A stretch of DNA of 64,000 bases from a virus, in the IMG/VR virus record IMGVR_UViG_3300025941_000016, positions 1-64,000 of that record; one strand, given 5' to 3'. Position numbers and translations under genes: made by a program. Of the stretch, positions 15,168-22,763 are shown one piece after another (the stretch's first letter is position 1; each line of letters starts with the position of its first letter). Below the pieces are notes generated by a model. It was not told the origin of the DNA and made no database searches. It saw only the letters and a program-made list of their open reading frames with translations.

Positions 15168-15883
15168 CGCGGCACTGGAGCCCGGCGGGTCATCCCTTGT
15201 ACTCCCGCCTCGACTCCGACCCTCCTACCCCTGGGACGCTTCTCGCCAACGACCGGACCCTGTACCGGGTGATCGCCGTCCACGAGTTGAACCCGGCCAA
15301 CTGGGATGAGCGGGACCGCAACCGCATGGTGCAGGCCCTGCGTGCTCGGGACCGTTGGCGCCAGCCACCTGCCCGCGGCGAGATCCGCGTAGACGAACAG
15401 AACCGGCTCGCCTGCTGGGACGGCAAACCCGAAACGTGGCCCCGACGCCCCCGCGCGGTCGAGATCCAACCTGTTTCCGGCGGGAAGCGGGTCCACTATC
15501 CGTGGCCCCACTCCGGGTGGGCGCACTGGTATCCCCTCGACGAACACCATCCCGTCTGCGCCTCATGCGGCGAGCTGTACCCCTGCCGCGAGGTCGAAGC
15601 GGCGAAGGAAGCCGCGCATGAGATGCGCGACGTCGAGAAGCTGATGGCGATCGGTCCTGGCTGCTGCTGGCACTGCGGCGAGCCGATCACCTCACGGCAG
15701 GCGGCGCGGACCTTCCCTGGCGAGAACCTACTTCTGCCCGGTGGCCCGTCGGTGCAGTTCCACCAGCGCAAAACCGGCGGCTGCCTCGACGCAGCGACGT
15801 CGTACGAGAAGAAGTGGCAAGCCGCCAACCCAAGCGAGACGCCCGCAGCAGCTCTGTTCACCGATACCGAAGGAGACAACTGA
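15164..15883 (+). CDS. Hypothetical protein with zinc-binding Cys pairs
   Basis: 239 residues. N-terminal beta-rich domain (GTLLANDRTLYRVIAVHELN), a Trp/Arg-rich middle, then CASCGELYPC (about 130-139) and CCWHCGEPI (about 165-173). The last zinc motif is followed by VQFHQRKTGGCLDAA, a possible ligand set. No nuclease motif is visible. Role unknown. Confidence 0.65.
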   Translation: MTRHWSPAGHPLYSRLDSDPPTPGTLLANDRTLYRVIAVHELNPANWDERDRNRMVQALRARDRWRQPPARGEIRVDEQNRLACWDGKPETWPRRPRAVEIQPVSGGKRVHYPWPHSGWAHWYPLDEHHPVCASCGELYPCREVEAAKEAAHEMRDVEKLMAIGPGCCWHCGEPITSRQAARTFPGENLLLPGGPSVQFHQRKTGGCLDAATSYEKKWQAANPSETPAAALFTDTEGDN

Positions 15884-16203
15884 TGGGCTGGGCATCTGCC
15901 GGCGACATCTTCGACCCGATTGCACAGGCGCTCATCGACTGCGACGCGCCGGACGAGATGAAGCGGACGGTGCTCGGCGGTCTGATCGGTCGGCTGCTCG
16001 AAGAGGACTGGGACACCGCCCGCGACTCGCTCGACCAGTTCAAAGGCGACCCGGCGATCGTCGCCGCGTTCGCTGACCGCGGGGTCAAGTTGTGTGGCTG
16101 CTGCTCCCGGCCCTCGTACTACGAGGTCCCGGAAGACGGCCAGCCGGGCGACGACTGTGCGGGCTGTGACCACCCGGCTGGGGAGCATGATGACGGCCGC
16201 TGA
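15883..16203 (+). CDS. Hypothetical protein with CGCC motif
   Basis: 106 residues from ATG 15883 (overlaps stop). Helical N-terminus (FDPIAQALIDCDAPDEMKRT), then LCGCCSRP and CAGCDHPAGEH, likely zinc ligands. Coupled to the DUF4326 gene. Unrecognised. Confidence 0.62.
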   Translation: MGWASAGDIFDPIAQALIDCDAPDEMKRTVLGGLIGRLLEEDWDTARDSLDQFKGDPAIVAAFADRGVKLCGCCSRPSYYEVPEDGQPGDDCAGCDHPAGEHDDGR

Positions 16204-16558
16204 CGGGGTGCTGAACGAGGTCGAGATTCTGGCCCAGCTCGACTCCGGCCTGGCCGTCGTGGTCCGCCTGCCCCCATTCCGGAAGCCCTACAGCGCGTTC
16301 CTCAAGCGGCTGTCCACGGAGGGCCGGCTGGTACGAATCTCCCGGCCCGGCCCGTGGGGCAACCCGTACAGGCTGGCCCCGGGTGCCGGTGAGGTGGAGC
16401 GGGCGCGGGCCATCGCCACCTACGAACACCACCTTGACAGCCGTCCCGACCTGCCGGCAGCGCTCCCCGAACTGCGCGGCAAGGCACTCGGGTGTTACTG
16501 CGCCCCGCTCGCCTGCCACGGAGACGTCCTGGCGGCGCGGGTCAACGCCCTCAGCTAG
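16187..16558 (+). CDS. DUF4326 domain protein
   Basis: 123 residues from ATG 16187 (ATG 16190 equally possible). Residues about 50-120 match DUF4326: VRISRPGPWGNPYRL, an AIATYEHHL helix, LPELRGKALGCYCAPLACHG. This small domain is common in phages and accessory regions; the conserved Cys/His in CYCAPLACHGD suggest metal binding or catalysis, function unknown. Confidence 0.8.
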   Translation: MMTAADGVLNEVEILAQLDSGLAVVVRLPPFRKPYSAFLKRLSTEGRLVRISRPGPWGNPYRLAPGAGEVERARAIATYEHHLDSRPDLPAALPELRGKALGCYCAPLACHGDVLAARVNALS

Positions 16559-16791
16559 TTCTGGGCGCGCTGGAGCCGAACCAGCTTGGCCCGGTCGCGG
16601 AACTTCTGAACGGTCGACAGGGAAGTTTCCAGGCGGCGGGCCGTGTCGGTGGGGCCGATGGCGTCGGCGAGGTCTGCGATGGCAAGTGCACGGTCGTCGG
16701 CTGCGCGGGCTCGTTCCTGTTCGGCTGCGGCGATGCGGTCCCGGGCCATCTTCTCGGCGGCTAGCAGGTTGTCGATGGTCGTACCGGTCAT
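16555..16791 (-). CDS. Small HTH-like regulator on opposite strand
   Basis: 78 residues from ATG 16791 (an upstream start at 16815 is possible). A helical charged N-terminus (AAAEQERARAADDRALAIAD) is followed by a helix-turn-helix-like ADAIGPTDTARRLETSLSTV. It is transcribed away from the SWIM gene across a region with dyad symmetry (16838-16868), so it may regulate that gene and itself. It ends four bases inside the DUF4326 gene. Confidence 0.6.
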   Translation of the reverse strand: MTGTTIDNLLAAEKMARDRIAAAEQERARAADDRALAIADLADAIGPTDTARRLETSLSTVQKFRDRAKLVRLQRAQN

Positions 16792-16837
16792 GGACCGATG
16801 GTAGCCGGTTCGCATGAACCTTAGATACCCCTAGCCA

Positions 16838-16868
16838 CATGTCACCCATGGGTATATGGTGGACATGT
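16838..16868. promoter_or_regulatory. Dyad operator in divergent promoter region
   Basis: ACATGT occurs at 16838-16843 and 16863-16868; arms CATGTCACC and GGTGGACATG flank CATGGG and TATATGGT, a possible -10 for the rightward SWIM gene. The symmetry fits a repressor site between the small minus-strand HTH-like gene and the plus-strand operon. Confidence 0.5.
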
Positions 16869-16890
16869 AACCAACCGGCGGGGGGAACCG

Positions 16891-17637
16891 ATGAGCACCG
16901 CAACCACCACCAGCACCAAGGCCCGGACCATCCCCGGCATCACCCTCGACCACGGCCACGGCATCGCCCGCGTCTACCGGATCATCGGCTCCACCGGCAC
17001 GACCTACACCACCACCGAAGCCACCTGCGACTGCACAGCCGGACTCAACGGCCGCGACTGCAAGCACTGCCGCCAGATCCGCGACCTGCACGCCACCGAG
17101 ACCGCGACCCCCACCGTCACGCCGGCCCGCGACCCGTTCGACCTGCTGCCGGCCCCCGCGCCGGACTTCGACGAGCCGGCCGACCACGCCGTGTCCGTCG
17201 AGACCGCCGCCCAGACCCTCGGCGGCATTCAGATCAAGACCGTCCGCCGCTACCTCGCACAGGGAAAGCTGGCGCCCCTCGACGGAGGGGTCTCCGCGAA
17301 CTCGGTCGACACCTACGCGAAGCTCCGCGACGCCAACATCACCCGCACCCGCTTCAAGAAGGCCGCCCCCGCCGTCGAGCTGACCGAATTCCAGGAAGCA
17401 GCCGCCGGATGGGAAGAAGCCCAGCGCCTCGACCGGCTCGTCCGCGCCCTCAAGGACAAGTACGGCCCCGTCCTCGACCGCTACGGCGTCGGTGTCCACG
17501 ACGGCATCCGCTACGAGGAGACCGCCGGCCGGCTCTGCGACGACGTCGCGCAGATCAAGGCCGACTACGAGGCGTGGGGCAAGCCGGTGCCGAAGCGGCG
17601 CGCCAAGGGCTCCCGCCGGTTCACCCCGGTCGCCTGA
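16891..17637 (+). CDS. SWIM zinc-finger protein with MerR-like HTH
   Basis: 248 residues. SWIM motif C46-x-C48-x8-C57-x-H59 (TCDCTAGLNGRDCKHC) after a beta-hairpin (VYRIIGSTGTTYTTTEATCD). Residues about 102-150 look like an excisionase/MerR-type helix-turn-helix (VSVETAAQTLGGIQIKTVRR, YLAQGKLAPL). The C-terminal half is helical and basic. A DNA-binding or partner-recruiting role is likely. RBS GGCGGGGGGAA precedes ATG 16891; it starts a new transcription unit. Confidence 0.7.
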   Translation: MSTATTTSTKARTIPGITLDHGHGIARVYRIIGSTGTTYTTTEATCDCTAGLNGRDCKHCRQIRDLHATETATPTVTPARDPFDLLPAPAPDFDEPADHAVSVETAAQTLGGIQIKTVRRYLAQGKLAPLDGGVSANSVDTYAKLRDANITRTRFKKAAPAVELTEFQEAAAGWEEAQRLDRLVRALKDKYGPVLDRYGVGVHDGIRYEETAGRLCDDVAQIKADYEAWGKPVPKRRAKGSRRFTPVA

Positions 17638-17646
17638 TCCCCTCAC

Positions 17647-17673
17647 CGCTCCGGCCCGCATGGGGCCGGAGCG
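17647..17673 (+). terminator. GC hairpin after SWIM gene
   Basis: Stem CGCTCCGGCCC / GGGCCGGAGCG with a 4-5-base loop, directly after the stop at 17637 and before the next gene. No T-run follows, so it may be an attenuator or a transcript-stabilising hairpin rather than a full terminator. Confidence 0.5.
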
Positions 17674-17696
17674 GTTCAACCCCGAAGGAGAACCCC

Positions 17697-18035
17697 ATGC
17701 AACTCGTCGGATTCCTGACCAACGTCAACTACCAGCTACTCCGAGAAAAGCTCGGCGAACCGACCAGCACCTTCGGCGACAAGACGATCGTCGAATGGGA
17801 CATGACCACCGACGGGACTTTGCTGCCCTGCGGCGGTTCCAACCTCGCCGCCGTCTCCGTCTACGACTGGAAGACCGACAGGTACAGCGTCGGTCACGAG
17901 CCTGGCGAGGACGACATCCCCGAACTTCTCGACGACCCGTTCGTCTCATGGAACGTCGCCGCCGACGACGCGACAACGGCCCGCCGGGCGCTCGTCGAGG
18001 TCGGGTTGGGCCGGTACTTCCGCGCCGACCAGTGA
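17697..18035 (+). CDS. Hypothetical protein (112 aa)
   Basis: 112 residues; ATG 17697 follows GAAGGAGA. Mixed alpha/beta, acidic: REKLGEPTSTFGDKTIVEWD, then GHEPGEDDIPELLDDPF. Unrecognised. Its gene sits between two similar hairpins. Confidence 0.62.
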   Translation: MQLVGFLTNVNYQLLREKLGEPTSTFGDKTIVEWDMTTDGTLLPCGGSNLAAVSVYDWKTDRYSVGHEPGEDDIPELLDDPFVSWNVAADDATTARRALVEVGLGRYFRADQ

Positions 18036-18043
18036 CCCTTGCT

Positions 18044-18068
18044 GCTCCCGCCCAGACCGGGCGGGAGC
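18044..18068 (+). terminator. GC hairpin before next gene
   Basis: Perfect stem GCTCCCGCCC / GGGCGGGAGC with five-base loop AGACC, followed after 25 bases by ATG 18094. Like the hairpin at 17647 it lacks a T-run. Confidence 0.5.
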
Positions 18069-18093
18069 GGCCCCAGCCGAAAGGACCGACACC

Positions 18094-18411
18094 ATGCGTG
18101 ACCTGATCGCCGAGACCGTTCTGACCGACGGGCCGATCCGCTGGCACCACGAGCACCGGCACAGCCTCGACGACGTCGCCGACTACGTCGTCGTCGCAAC
18201 CCGCCGGACCGGTGAGGCGATCTACCGCCGTGACCTGGCCATCGTCGAGGACGCCGGCCAGGCGGTGGAGATCGCGCACGCCAAGCGCACCCGGGTGGAC
18301 ATCTCCGACGGCTACGCGATCGTCGAGTCGGTTTTCACCTGCGGCTGCCGCTCCGATGCCCTGCTGTACCAACAGTCCCGCCGAACCGAAGAAAACACCC
18401 ATGAGCAGTGA
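18094..18411 (+). CDS. Hypothetical protein (105 aa)
   Basis: 105 residues; RBS GAAAGGA precedes ATG 18094. Beta-rich (DYVVVATRRTGEAIYRRDLA) with C-G-C near the C-terminus (FTCGCRSDALL). Overlaps the next gene by 11 bases. Unrecognised. Confidence 0.6.
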   Translation: MRDLIAETVLTDGPIRWHHEHRHSLDDVADYVVVATRRTGEAIYRRDLAIVEDAGQAVEIAHAKRTRVDISDGYAIVESVFTCGCRSDALLYQQSRRTEENTHEQ

Positions 18412-18595
18412 ACTCCCCGACCGGCACGCCGCGGAGCCCCGCCACCTGGTCACCGTCGGCGTTGACGTGACGGCCTGCGGCCTCACCCGCCCGTGGGATC
18501 GAGGGCTGGACTACACATCCGCTCTGCGCCTTGTGACCTGCGCCCGGTGCCGGGCAACAGGTGCAGCCGCTAACCCCGAAAGGACCCTGCGATGA
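18401..18595 (+). CDS. Small zinc-ribbon-like protein (64 aa)
   Basis: 64 residues; ATG 18401. VTACGL...VTCARCRATG gives a C-x(n)-C-x2-C arrangement typical of short actinophage zinc ribbons. Coupled to the next gene by an ATGA overlap. Confidence 0.58.
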   Translation: MSSELPDRHAAEPRHLVTVGVDVTACGLTRPWDRGLDYTSALRLVTCARCRATGAAANPERTLR

Positions 18596-18894
18596 CCAGC
18601 GCCAACGTCGAGGCCGCGAAGGCGATCCGCGCCGAGGTTCGCGCACTCGCGAAGACCGATGAGCGGCTGGCCGGCACGAAGGTCAGCGTCACCGCCGGCT
18701 CCGCCTCCCTCATGTCCGAGGTGAAGGTGAGGGTCAGCGGCTACGGCGATGGGAACCAGCCTGCCCGATACGACAAGGCGGCTATCGCTCTTGCCCACGA
18801 CCTGTGGGCGATCGTCAACAAGCACTGGCAGGCGGACAGCCGGATGCGCTTCTCCGACGTCTGCATCAACGACATCAGCTTCTGGGGCATCTGA
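18592..18894 (+). CDS. Hypothetical protein, LPD29-like N-terminus
   Basis: 100 residues. The N-terminal pattern AAKAIRAEVRAL...GTKVSVTAGSASLM...VKVRVSGYG resembles the LPD29 domain (helix then FSV-type strand) seen in mobile-element proteins, a moderate match judged by eye. The rest is helical. Coupled both ways (ATGA, TGATG). Confidence 0.58.
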   Translation: MTSANVEAAKAIRAEVRALAKTDERLAGTKVSVTAGSASLMSEVKVRVSGYGDGNQPARYDKAAIALAHDLWAIVNKHWQADSRMRFSDVCINDISFWGI

Positions 18895-19286
18895 TGGCCG
18901 CCGACCCGCGCCGTAACCCGCCGCCCGGCTGGACCGTGCGCAAGTCCGGCTCCCTGCCGTCGATGTCTGGCTGGAGGGCGTACAACCCGGACGGCAAGTG
19001 GTCGACCCTGTTCCGGACTCGCCGTGAGGCCGTCGCCGACGCTTGGCAGACCGCCGACAGCGCCCTACACGCCCAGCTCGTCGCAGCGCTGCACGCGGCC
19101 GGCTGGAACCCGGACCACGACGACCTGATTGGGCCGCCCCGGATGGGTGTCTTCGAGATCAACACGATCCGAGTCATGGTCAGCGCGGACCATAGCCGCT
19201 GGGTTGTCCAAGGCAAGGACGGGAGTTTCCTCTACGACGGGTCGTCGCTCGACGAGGCGTCCAAGGCGGTCGTCGAAGCGTTCTGA
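18894..19286 (+). CDS. Hypothetical protein (130 aa)
   Basis: 130 residues. Small beta units (GWRAYNPDGKWSTLFRTRRE; INTIRVMVSADHSRWVVQGK; DGSFLYDGSSLDEASKAVVE) resemble DUF-type fold repeats but no family is recognised. Its 3' end overlaps the convergent RHH gene by 55 bases. Confidence 0.6.
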   Translation: MAADPRRNPPPGWTVRKSGSLPSMSGWRAYNPDGKWSTLFRTRREAVADAWQTADSALHAQLVAALHAAGWNPDHDDLIGPPRMGVFEINTIRVMVSADHSRWVVQGKDGSFLYDGSSLDEASKAVVEAF

Positions 19287-19618
19287 CCGACCTCTGACGG
19301 CTCGATGCCCCCGCCCTCCGCTGAAGATGTGGGGGCGTCGTCATTCCCGGGCCTGACCTTGGACGCTTCCCGCGGCATCGGACCGTCCAGGTAGTGGCGG
19401 ATCGCATCCCGGACCAGCAACTCCACCGGGCGGTCTTCGAGCACAGCCCGCGCTTCCAGCCGGCGCTCATCCCGCGGCGACACAGCCCGGTAGACCCGGA
19501 GAAGCCGGCGGATCGCTTCGGTCAGGTTCCCCGCCGGGCCGCGTTGCGCCCGGCGCATCGCCGCACGGAAGTCGCGTTCACCCATGCGGAACGTGCGGTT
19601 CGGCTCCCAACCGGCCAT
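19232..19618 (-). CDS. Ribbon-helix-helix-like transcription regulator
   Basis: 128 residues from ATG 19618 (RBS GCGGGGGTGGC). Two helical segments: NLTEAIRRLLRVYRAVSPRD and ELLVRDAIRHYLDG, the second like the RHH core. The C-terminal 35 residues are Ser/Asp-rich and probably disordered. A strong dyad sits 10-40 bases upstream of the start (19628-19657), consistent with autoregulation. An antitoxin is possible but no toxin partner is visible. Confidence 0.6.
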   Translation of the reverse strand: MAGWEPNRTFRMGERDFRAAMRRAQRGPAGNLTEAIRRLLRVYRAVSPRDERRLEARAVLEDRPVELLVRDAIRHYLDGPMPREASKVRPGNDDAPTSSAEGGGIEPSEVGQNASTTALDASSSDDPS

Positions 19619-19627
19619 GCCACCCCC

Positions 19628-19657
19628 GCCATGTCGGCGCCATGTCGGCGACATGGC
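19628..19657. promoter_or_regulatory. Operator: dyad plus direct repeat upstream of RHH gene
   Basis: GCCATGTCGGC (19628-19638) is followed by GCCATGTCGGCGACATGGC (19639-19657), a perfect 8-bp inverted repeat. Three half sites of the same word CCATGTC lie just before the minus-strand start at 19618, as expected for repeated RHH dimer binding. Confidence 0.6.
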
Positions 19658-19661
19658 GGAT

Positions 19662-19896
19662 GACCAAGGAGTCTAGCTGGGAAAACGTAGAAACTACGGG
19701 GCTGCGGCGATTCGGACTTCCACCGAGGTGATTTCCCGGCTATTGTTGGGCGCGACAACCACATAGGTCAGGTCGGCGTGCCCGCTCCACCGGGTGCGCC
19801 CCGGACGCGGCAGCTCCCCTCGACGACTCCACTCGTCTACGGGCGCCACGTCCGGGACGGCTTGGTCAACCCCCTGAGCTAGCAGGAGGTCCACCC
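19662..19896. other. Intergenic region upstream of HNH-WhiB gene
   Basis: No convincing gene. It holds two short dyads, CGTAGAAACTACG (19686-19698) and a GTTG...CAAC repeat near 19745-19760, and near its end AGGAGGT (19884-19890), the ribosome-binding site for GTG 19897. A minus-strand open frame (19694-19939) covers part of it but runs through this ribosome-binding site. Confidence 0.45.
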
Positions 19897-20586
19897 GTGC
19901 CGACAATGGCACAGGGCGTGCTCGAACGCGCGCCGACACATGATGTTGCGCCCGGAGTGGGCGGCAGGCGATCGGCCAGAGTGCCGCTCACCTACAGCAC
20001 GCTCGCGCCCCACGCCGACAAGTTCCACTCGAAGATCGATCGGACGTCGGAGCCCGGCCACTGGATCTGGACCGGCGGCTACACCTACCGGCGCCGCGCC
20101 GGATTCTGGTACGGCAGACGTGACGTCTGCCTAGCCGCACACGCCTCACTTGTCCTCGCAACCAAGCGGGATCGGCCAGCGGGCACACTCGCCCGCCACC
20201 TGTGCGAGATGACAGACTGCGTCCACCCCGAGCACTGGGCCTGGGCATGCGACGAACCCGCCGCGGGCCCAGAGCCAAGCGGACTGGTCCGGCAGGGCGG
20301 CGACCTCGACTGGCAGAACGACGCCGCCTGCCGGGACGCCCCCGACCCGAACATCTTCTACCCGGACCCGCTTCCTCAGCGCGCCTCCCACGAACAGCGT
20401 GTGGCCTTCCGCAAGCGCCAGGAAGAGGCGCTGTCCTACTGCGCCCGATGCGCTGTGCGGGAGAAGTGCGGGCCGTACGCCCTTGAGGTTTCCGGCGGCT
20501 ACGGCATCTGGGCGTCGATGCCAGAGAAGACGCTGGCAACGGTCGTCGAGCAGCGCACCGCAGTCCGACGGGCGGTAGTCGCGTGA
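19897..20586 (+). CDS. HNH_3 domain fused to a WhiB-type Fe-S domain
   Basis: 229 residues; GTG 19897 has AGGAGGT six bases upstream. N-terminal half is HNH_3-like: HWIWTGGYTYRRRAGFWYG (55-73), AAHASLVLA, then RHLCEMTDCVHPEHW (100-114). C-terminal half is WhiB-like with the four Cys C145, C182-x2-C185, C191 (AAC, YCARCAVREKC) and a G-turn GGYGIWAS. WhiB proteins bind a 4Fe-4S cluster and control transcription in actinobacteria; the HNH half may be a nuclease or a structural DNA-binding unit. The fusion is unusual. It opens the transfer-like block. Confidence 0.78.
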   Translation: MPTMAQGVLERAPTHDVAPGVGGRRSARVPLTYSTLAPHADKFHSKIDRTSEPGHWIWTGGYTYRRRAGFWYGRRDVCLAAHASLVLATKRDRPAGTLARHLCEMTDCVHPEHWAWACDEPAAGPEPSGLVRQGGDLDWQNDAACRDAPDPNIFYPDPLPQRASHEQRVAFRKRQEEALSYCARCAVREKCGPYALEVSGGYGIWASMPEKTLATVVEQRTAVRRAVVA

Positions 20587-20684
20587 CCACCACAAGCAGC
20601 CTCGTCTGTGACCACTGCGGGTCGATTCAACACCCAACCGGTGCCTGTCCGCTTCCCCGTAGCCCGGAGGACCGGCGCCGATGA
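20583..20684 (+). CDS. Tiny zinc-ribbon peptide (33 aa)
   Basis: GTG 20583 overlaps the WhiB stop, and the stop overlaps ATG 20681. 33 residues: LVCDHCGSIQHPTGACPL, a C-x2-C...C set. Its exact fit between two genes by 4-base overlaps supports it as a real gene. Confidence 0.5.
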   Translation: MTTTSSLVCDHCGSIQHPTGACPLPRSPEDRRR

Positions 20685-20923
20685 GAACCAGCCTCCCGGT
20701 CACCTTCGTGCGGAGGCCGCTGATCCCGATCGGTGTGGGCGTCTTCGTTCTCATCGGCTTCGGCTGGCACGCCGCCTGTCTGACATTCGCCGCCGCTCAG
20801 GCCACCCTTGCGGCCATCGAACTGATCCTCAACGCCACAGGCCGGCTCGCCCCGCAGTGGGCTTGGCCTACATGGGCCCTCACCGTGTCGATCTACATTC
20901 TGATTTCTCCACTGTGGAGCTGA
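20681..20923 (+). CDS. Small membrane protein (two spans)
   Basis: 80 residues with two hydrophobic segments (IPIGVGVFVLIGFGWHAACL; WALTVSIYILISPLW). In actinomycete conjugative elements small membrane proteins cluster with spread (Spd) genes; here it is directly upstream of a DUF2637 spread-like gene, so a similar role is inferred. Confidence 0.6.
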   Translation: MRTSLPVTFVRRPLIPIGVGVFVLIGFGWHAACLTFAAAQATLAAIELILNATGRLAPQWAWPTWALTVSIYILISPLWS

Positions 20924-20928
20924 CCATC

Positions 20929-21441
20929 ATGCATCCCGTCCTCGCCGCCACCGAGGCGGCAGCAACCCCCATTCACATCACCGGTGCCGACACGGCAACT
21001 GGCACCGCCGCGCTGGTCCTCGCTGGCATCCTGATCTGGCGGACCTGGACCCCCCGATTCCGGCACCTTCTGTTTCTCGTCGCCGGGGCCGCGCTCGCCG
21101 GACCACTACTCGGCTCCTACGTGTCCAAGCTAACCGGAACGGCCCCCGACTGGCTGCCAGTCTGGACGTTCGGCCTGGTCGCAACCGTGTTCCTGCTGGT
21201 CGAACTATTCCCCCACCAGCAGCATCGGTCCAGCCTGATGTCGAAGGTGAAAACACTGCACCACGGCCACTGGGTTCGCCGCGGTCAGGCCGAAGGGCTG
21301 ACGACCCACGCGGTCGCGTTCGTCTGGCCGCTGCTTGCGGCAACACTGCCGGGCGCGCTTGGCCGGGGAGCGCCGAAGGTCGCGAACACGCTCGCAGTCA
21401 TGCCGCTGACGCTGATCCACTCCCTGCTGGGGGTGTCCTGA
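20929..21441 (+). CDS. Integral membrane protein of transfer-like block
   Basis: 170 residues, about four hydrophobic segments (GTAALVLAGILIWRTW; LLFLVAGAALAGPLLG; VWTFGLVATVFLLVELF; VAFVWPLLAATLPGAL). One-base overlap with the next gene (TGATG). It resembles the multi-span membrane proteins between spdB and traB genes in actinomycete plasmids by context and topology only. Confidence 0.6.
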   Translation: MHPVLAATEAAATPIHITGADTATGTAALVLAGILIWRTWTPRFRHLLFLVAGAALAGPLLGSYVSKLTGTAPDWLPVWTFGLVATVFLLVELFPHQQHRSSLMSKVKTLHHGHWVRRGQAEGLTTHAVAFVWPLLAATLPGALGRGAPKVANTLAVMPLTLIHSLLGVS

Positions 21442-22763
21442 TGCCCCGCATCCCGTGGCCCGTCCGCCGCGAGGGCCGGAGTTTGGCCGAGGTCCGCGCC
21501 GACCTGGAAACCCGCCAGGTTGTGCTCGACGCGGCGCTCGAACGGGACATCACCGCGCTGAAGGCGCAGGGACGCCGCGAGGCGGTCCTCGCCGAGGTCC
21601 ACGAGGCAGAGGACATTGCCCGCTGGGCGCGCCACGACCGCCGGTCGGCCCGCAGGTACGCCCGACGGTCCGCCCGCGTTGCCCCAACAGTGTCGGGTGC
21701 GGTCTACGCGATGGCCGTGGGGACCGCGGTCGGCGGCCAGGTCTCAACGGCGATCGACGTGCTCCACTGGCCGGTGTACGGCGGCGTCGGCATGTCCGTG
21801 TTCGTTGAAGGGTTCACCCTGTCGATGGCGCTGACCGCCCGGGATCAGCGGCTGGCCGGTGAGCGGGCGGTCGCCCCCCGGATGTTGACGTGGATCGGTG
21901 CCGGGTTCGCGTCGGCGGTCAACGCCTACGCCCACTCGAACGACCCGCTGGCCGCGGTTCTGCTCGGCGCCGCCTCACTGGTCGGCATCACCGTGTGGGA
22001 AATCCGCTCGGGTCTCCCGCTGCGGAAGGCGCTGCGGGAGAAGGGGCTGATTTCCGAAACCCGCCCCCGTCTGGGGGTGGCCTATTCGGCGCGCTTCCCG
22101 GTTCGCGCTTTCGACGCTTTCTCGGCGTCGATTGCCGACCCGGCGGTGTCGACCCGGGACGAGGCGATCGACGCGGGTGGGATCCGCCGGGCTCGTCGCC
22201 GTCCGATCCGCCTGCGCGGACGGTGGACGGTGTGGGGCTGGTGGCGGACGGACGGACCTGCGGACGGACGGACGGACGATCAACGGGCGGCGGACGGTGA
22301 GACGGTGGCGGCTGGCATGCAACCGACCCTCGGATCACGGACGGACGGACCGCAGCAGCCCCCATGGGCGGACGAAGCCGCAACCGCGGACGGTCCGGTG
22401 GACGCCAGAGTGGACGGCGTGGGCCAGGTGGACGGACCGGCCGGTGGGGCTGGGGACGGACGGACCGCCGACAGCGGTGGACAGACGGACCGTCCAGTCG
22501 GCGGGGACCGTCCGTCCGCGGGCAGGACGGTGGACCGGTCCAAGCCGCGGGACTACCTCGCCGAGGTTCGCCCGGTGTACCGGCACATGGTTGTCAGCGG
22601 CGCGCGGATCACCCGGGATGCGCTGGGAGGCGAACTTCGGGCCCGGGGTATCTCGGTGCCGAACGCGCAGATAGGCGAGGTGATGCGAACCCTGCGGGCC
22701 GAGATGCCACCTGGTTCGGTGCAGCCAGAGACGTCCCCCGAGGCCGCCGAGGTGACCTCGTGA
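21441..22763 (+). CDS. DUF2637 spread-like (SpdB2-type) membrane protein
   Basis: 440 residues. Coiled-coil N-terminus (LETRQVVLDAALERDITALK), then about four hydrophobic segments including GFASAVNAYAHSNDP and VLLGAASLVGITVWEIRSGL, the DUF2637 signature of Spd proteins that spread conjugative plasmids through mycelium. Residues about 265-370 are low-complexity Asp/Gly/Thr encoded by tandem GGAC repeats. The C-terminus (YLAEVRPVYRHMVVSGARIT...LGGELRARGIS) is a winged-helix-like unit found in such proteins. Probably assists DNA transfer with the translocase at 24649. Confidence 0.68.
   Translation: MPRIPWPVRREGRSLAEVRADLETRQVVLDAALERDITALKAQGRREAVLAEVHEAEDIARWARHDRRSARRYARRSARVAPTVSGAVYAMAVGTAVGGQVSTAIDVLHWPVYGGVGMSVFVEGFTLSMALTARDQRLAGERAVAPRMLTWIGAGFASAVNAYAHSNDPLAAVLLGAASLVGITVWEIRSGLPLRKALREKGLISETRPRLGVAYSARFPVRAFDAFSASIADPAVSTRDEAIDAGGIRRARRRPIRLRGRWTVWGWWRTDGPADGRTDDQRAADGETVAAGMQPTLGSRTDGPQQPPWADEAATADGPVDARVDGVGQVDGPAGGAGDGRTADSGGQTDRPVGGDRPSAGRTVDRSKPRDYLAEVRPVYRHMVVSGARITRDALGGELRARGISVPNAQIGEVMRTLRAEMPPGSVQPETSPEAAEVTS
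22218..22520. repeat. Tandem GGAC repeats within spread-like gene
   Basis: Runs of GGAC: three units at 22246-22257, four at 22262-22277, three at 22339-22350, two at 22430-22437, three at 22454-22465, and reverse-orientation GTCC runs at about 22509-22517, with single GGACGG words between. Encoded protein is low-complexity DG/TD. TraB translocases of Streptomyces plasmids bind clustered 8-bp direct repeats (TRS) in the clt locus; this array is a candidate. Confidence 0.65.

Noticed and set aside
19694-19939. Minus-strand open frame upstream of the HNH-WhiB gene
   Set aside because: It covers the AGGAGGT ribosome-binding site of the plus-strand gene and lacks its own; kept only as intergenic region.
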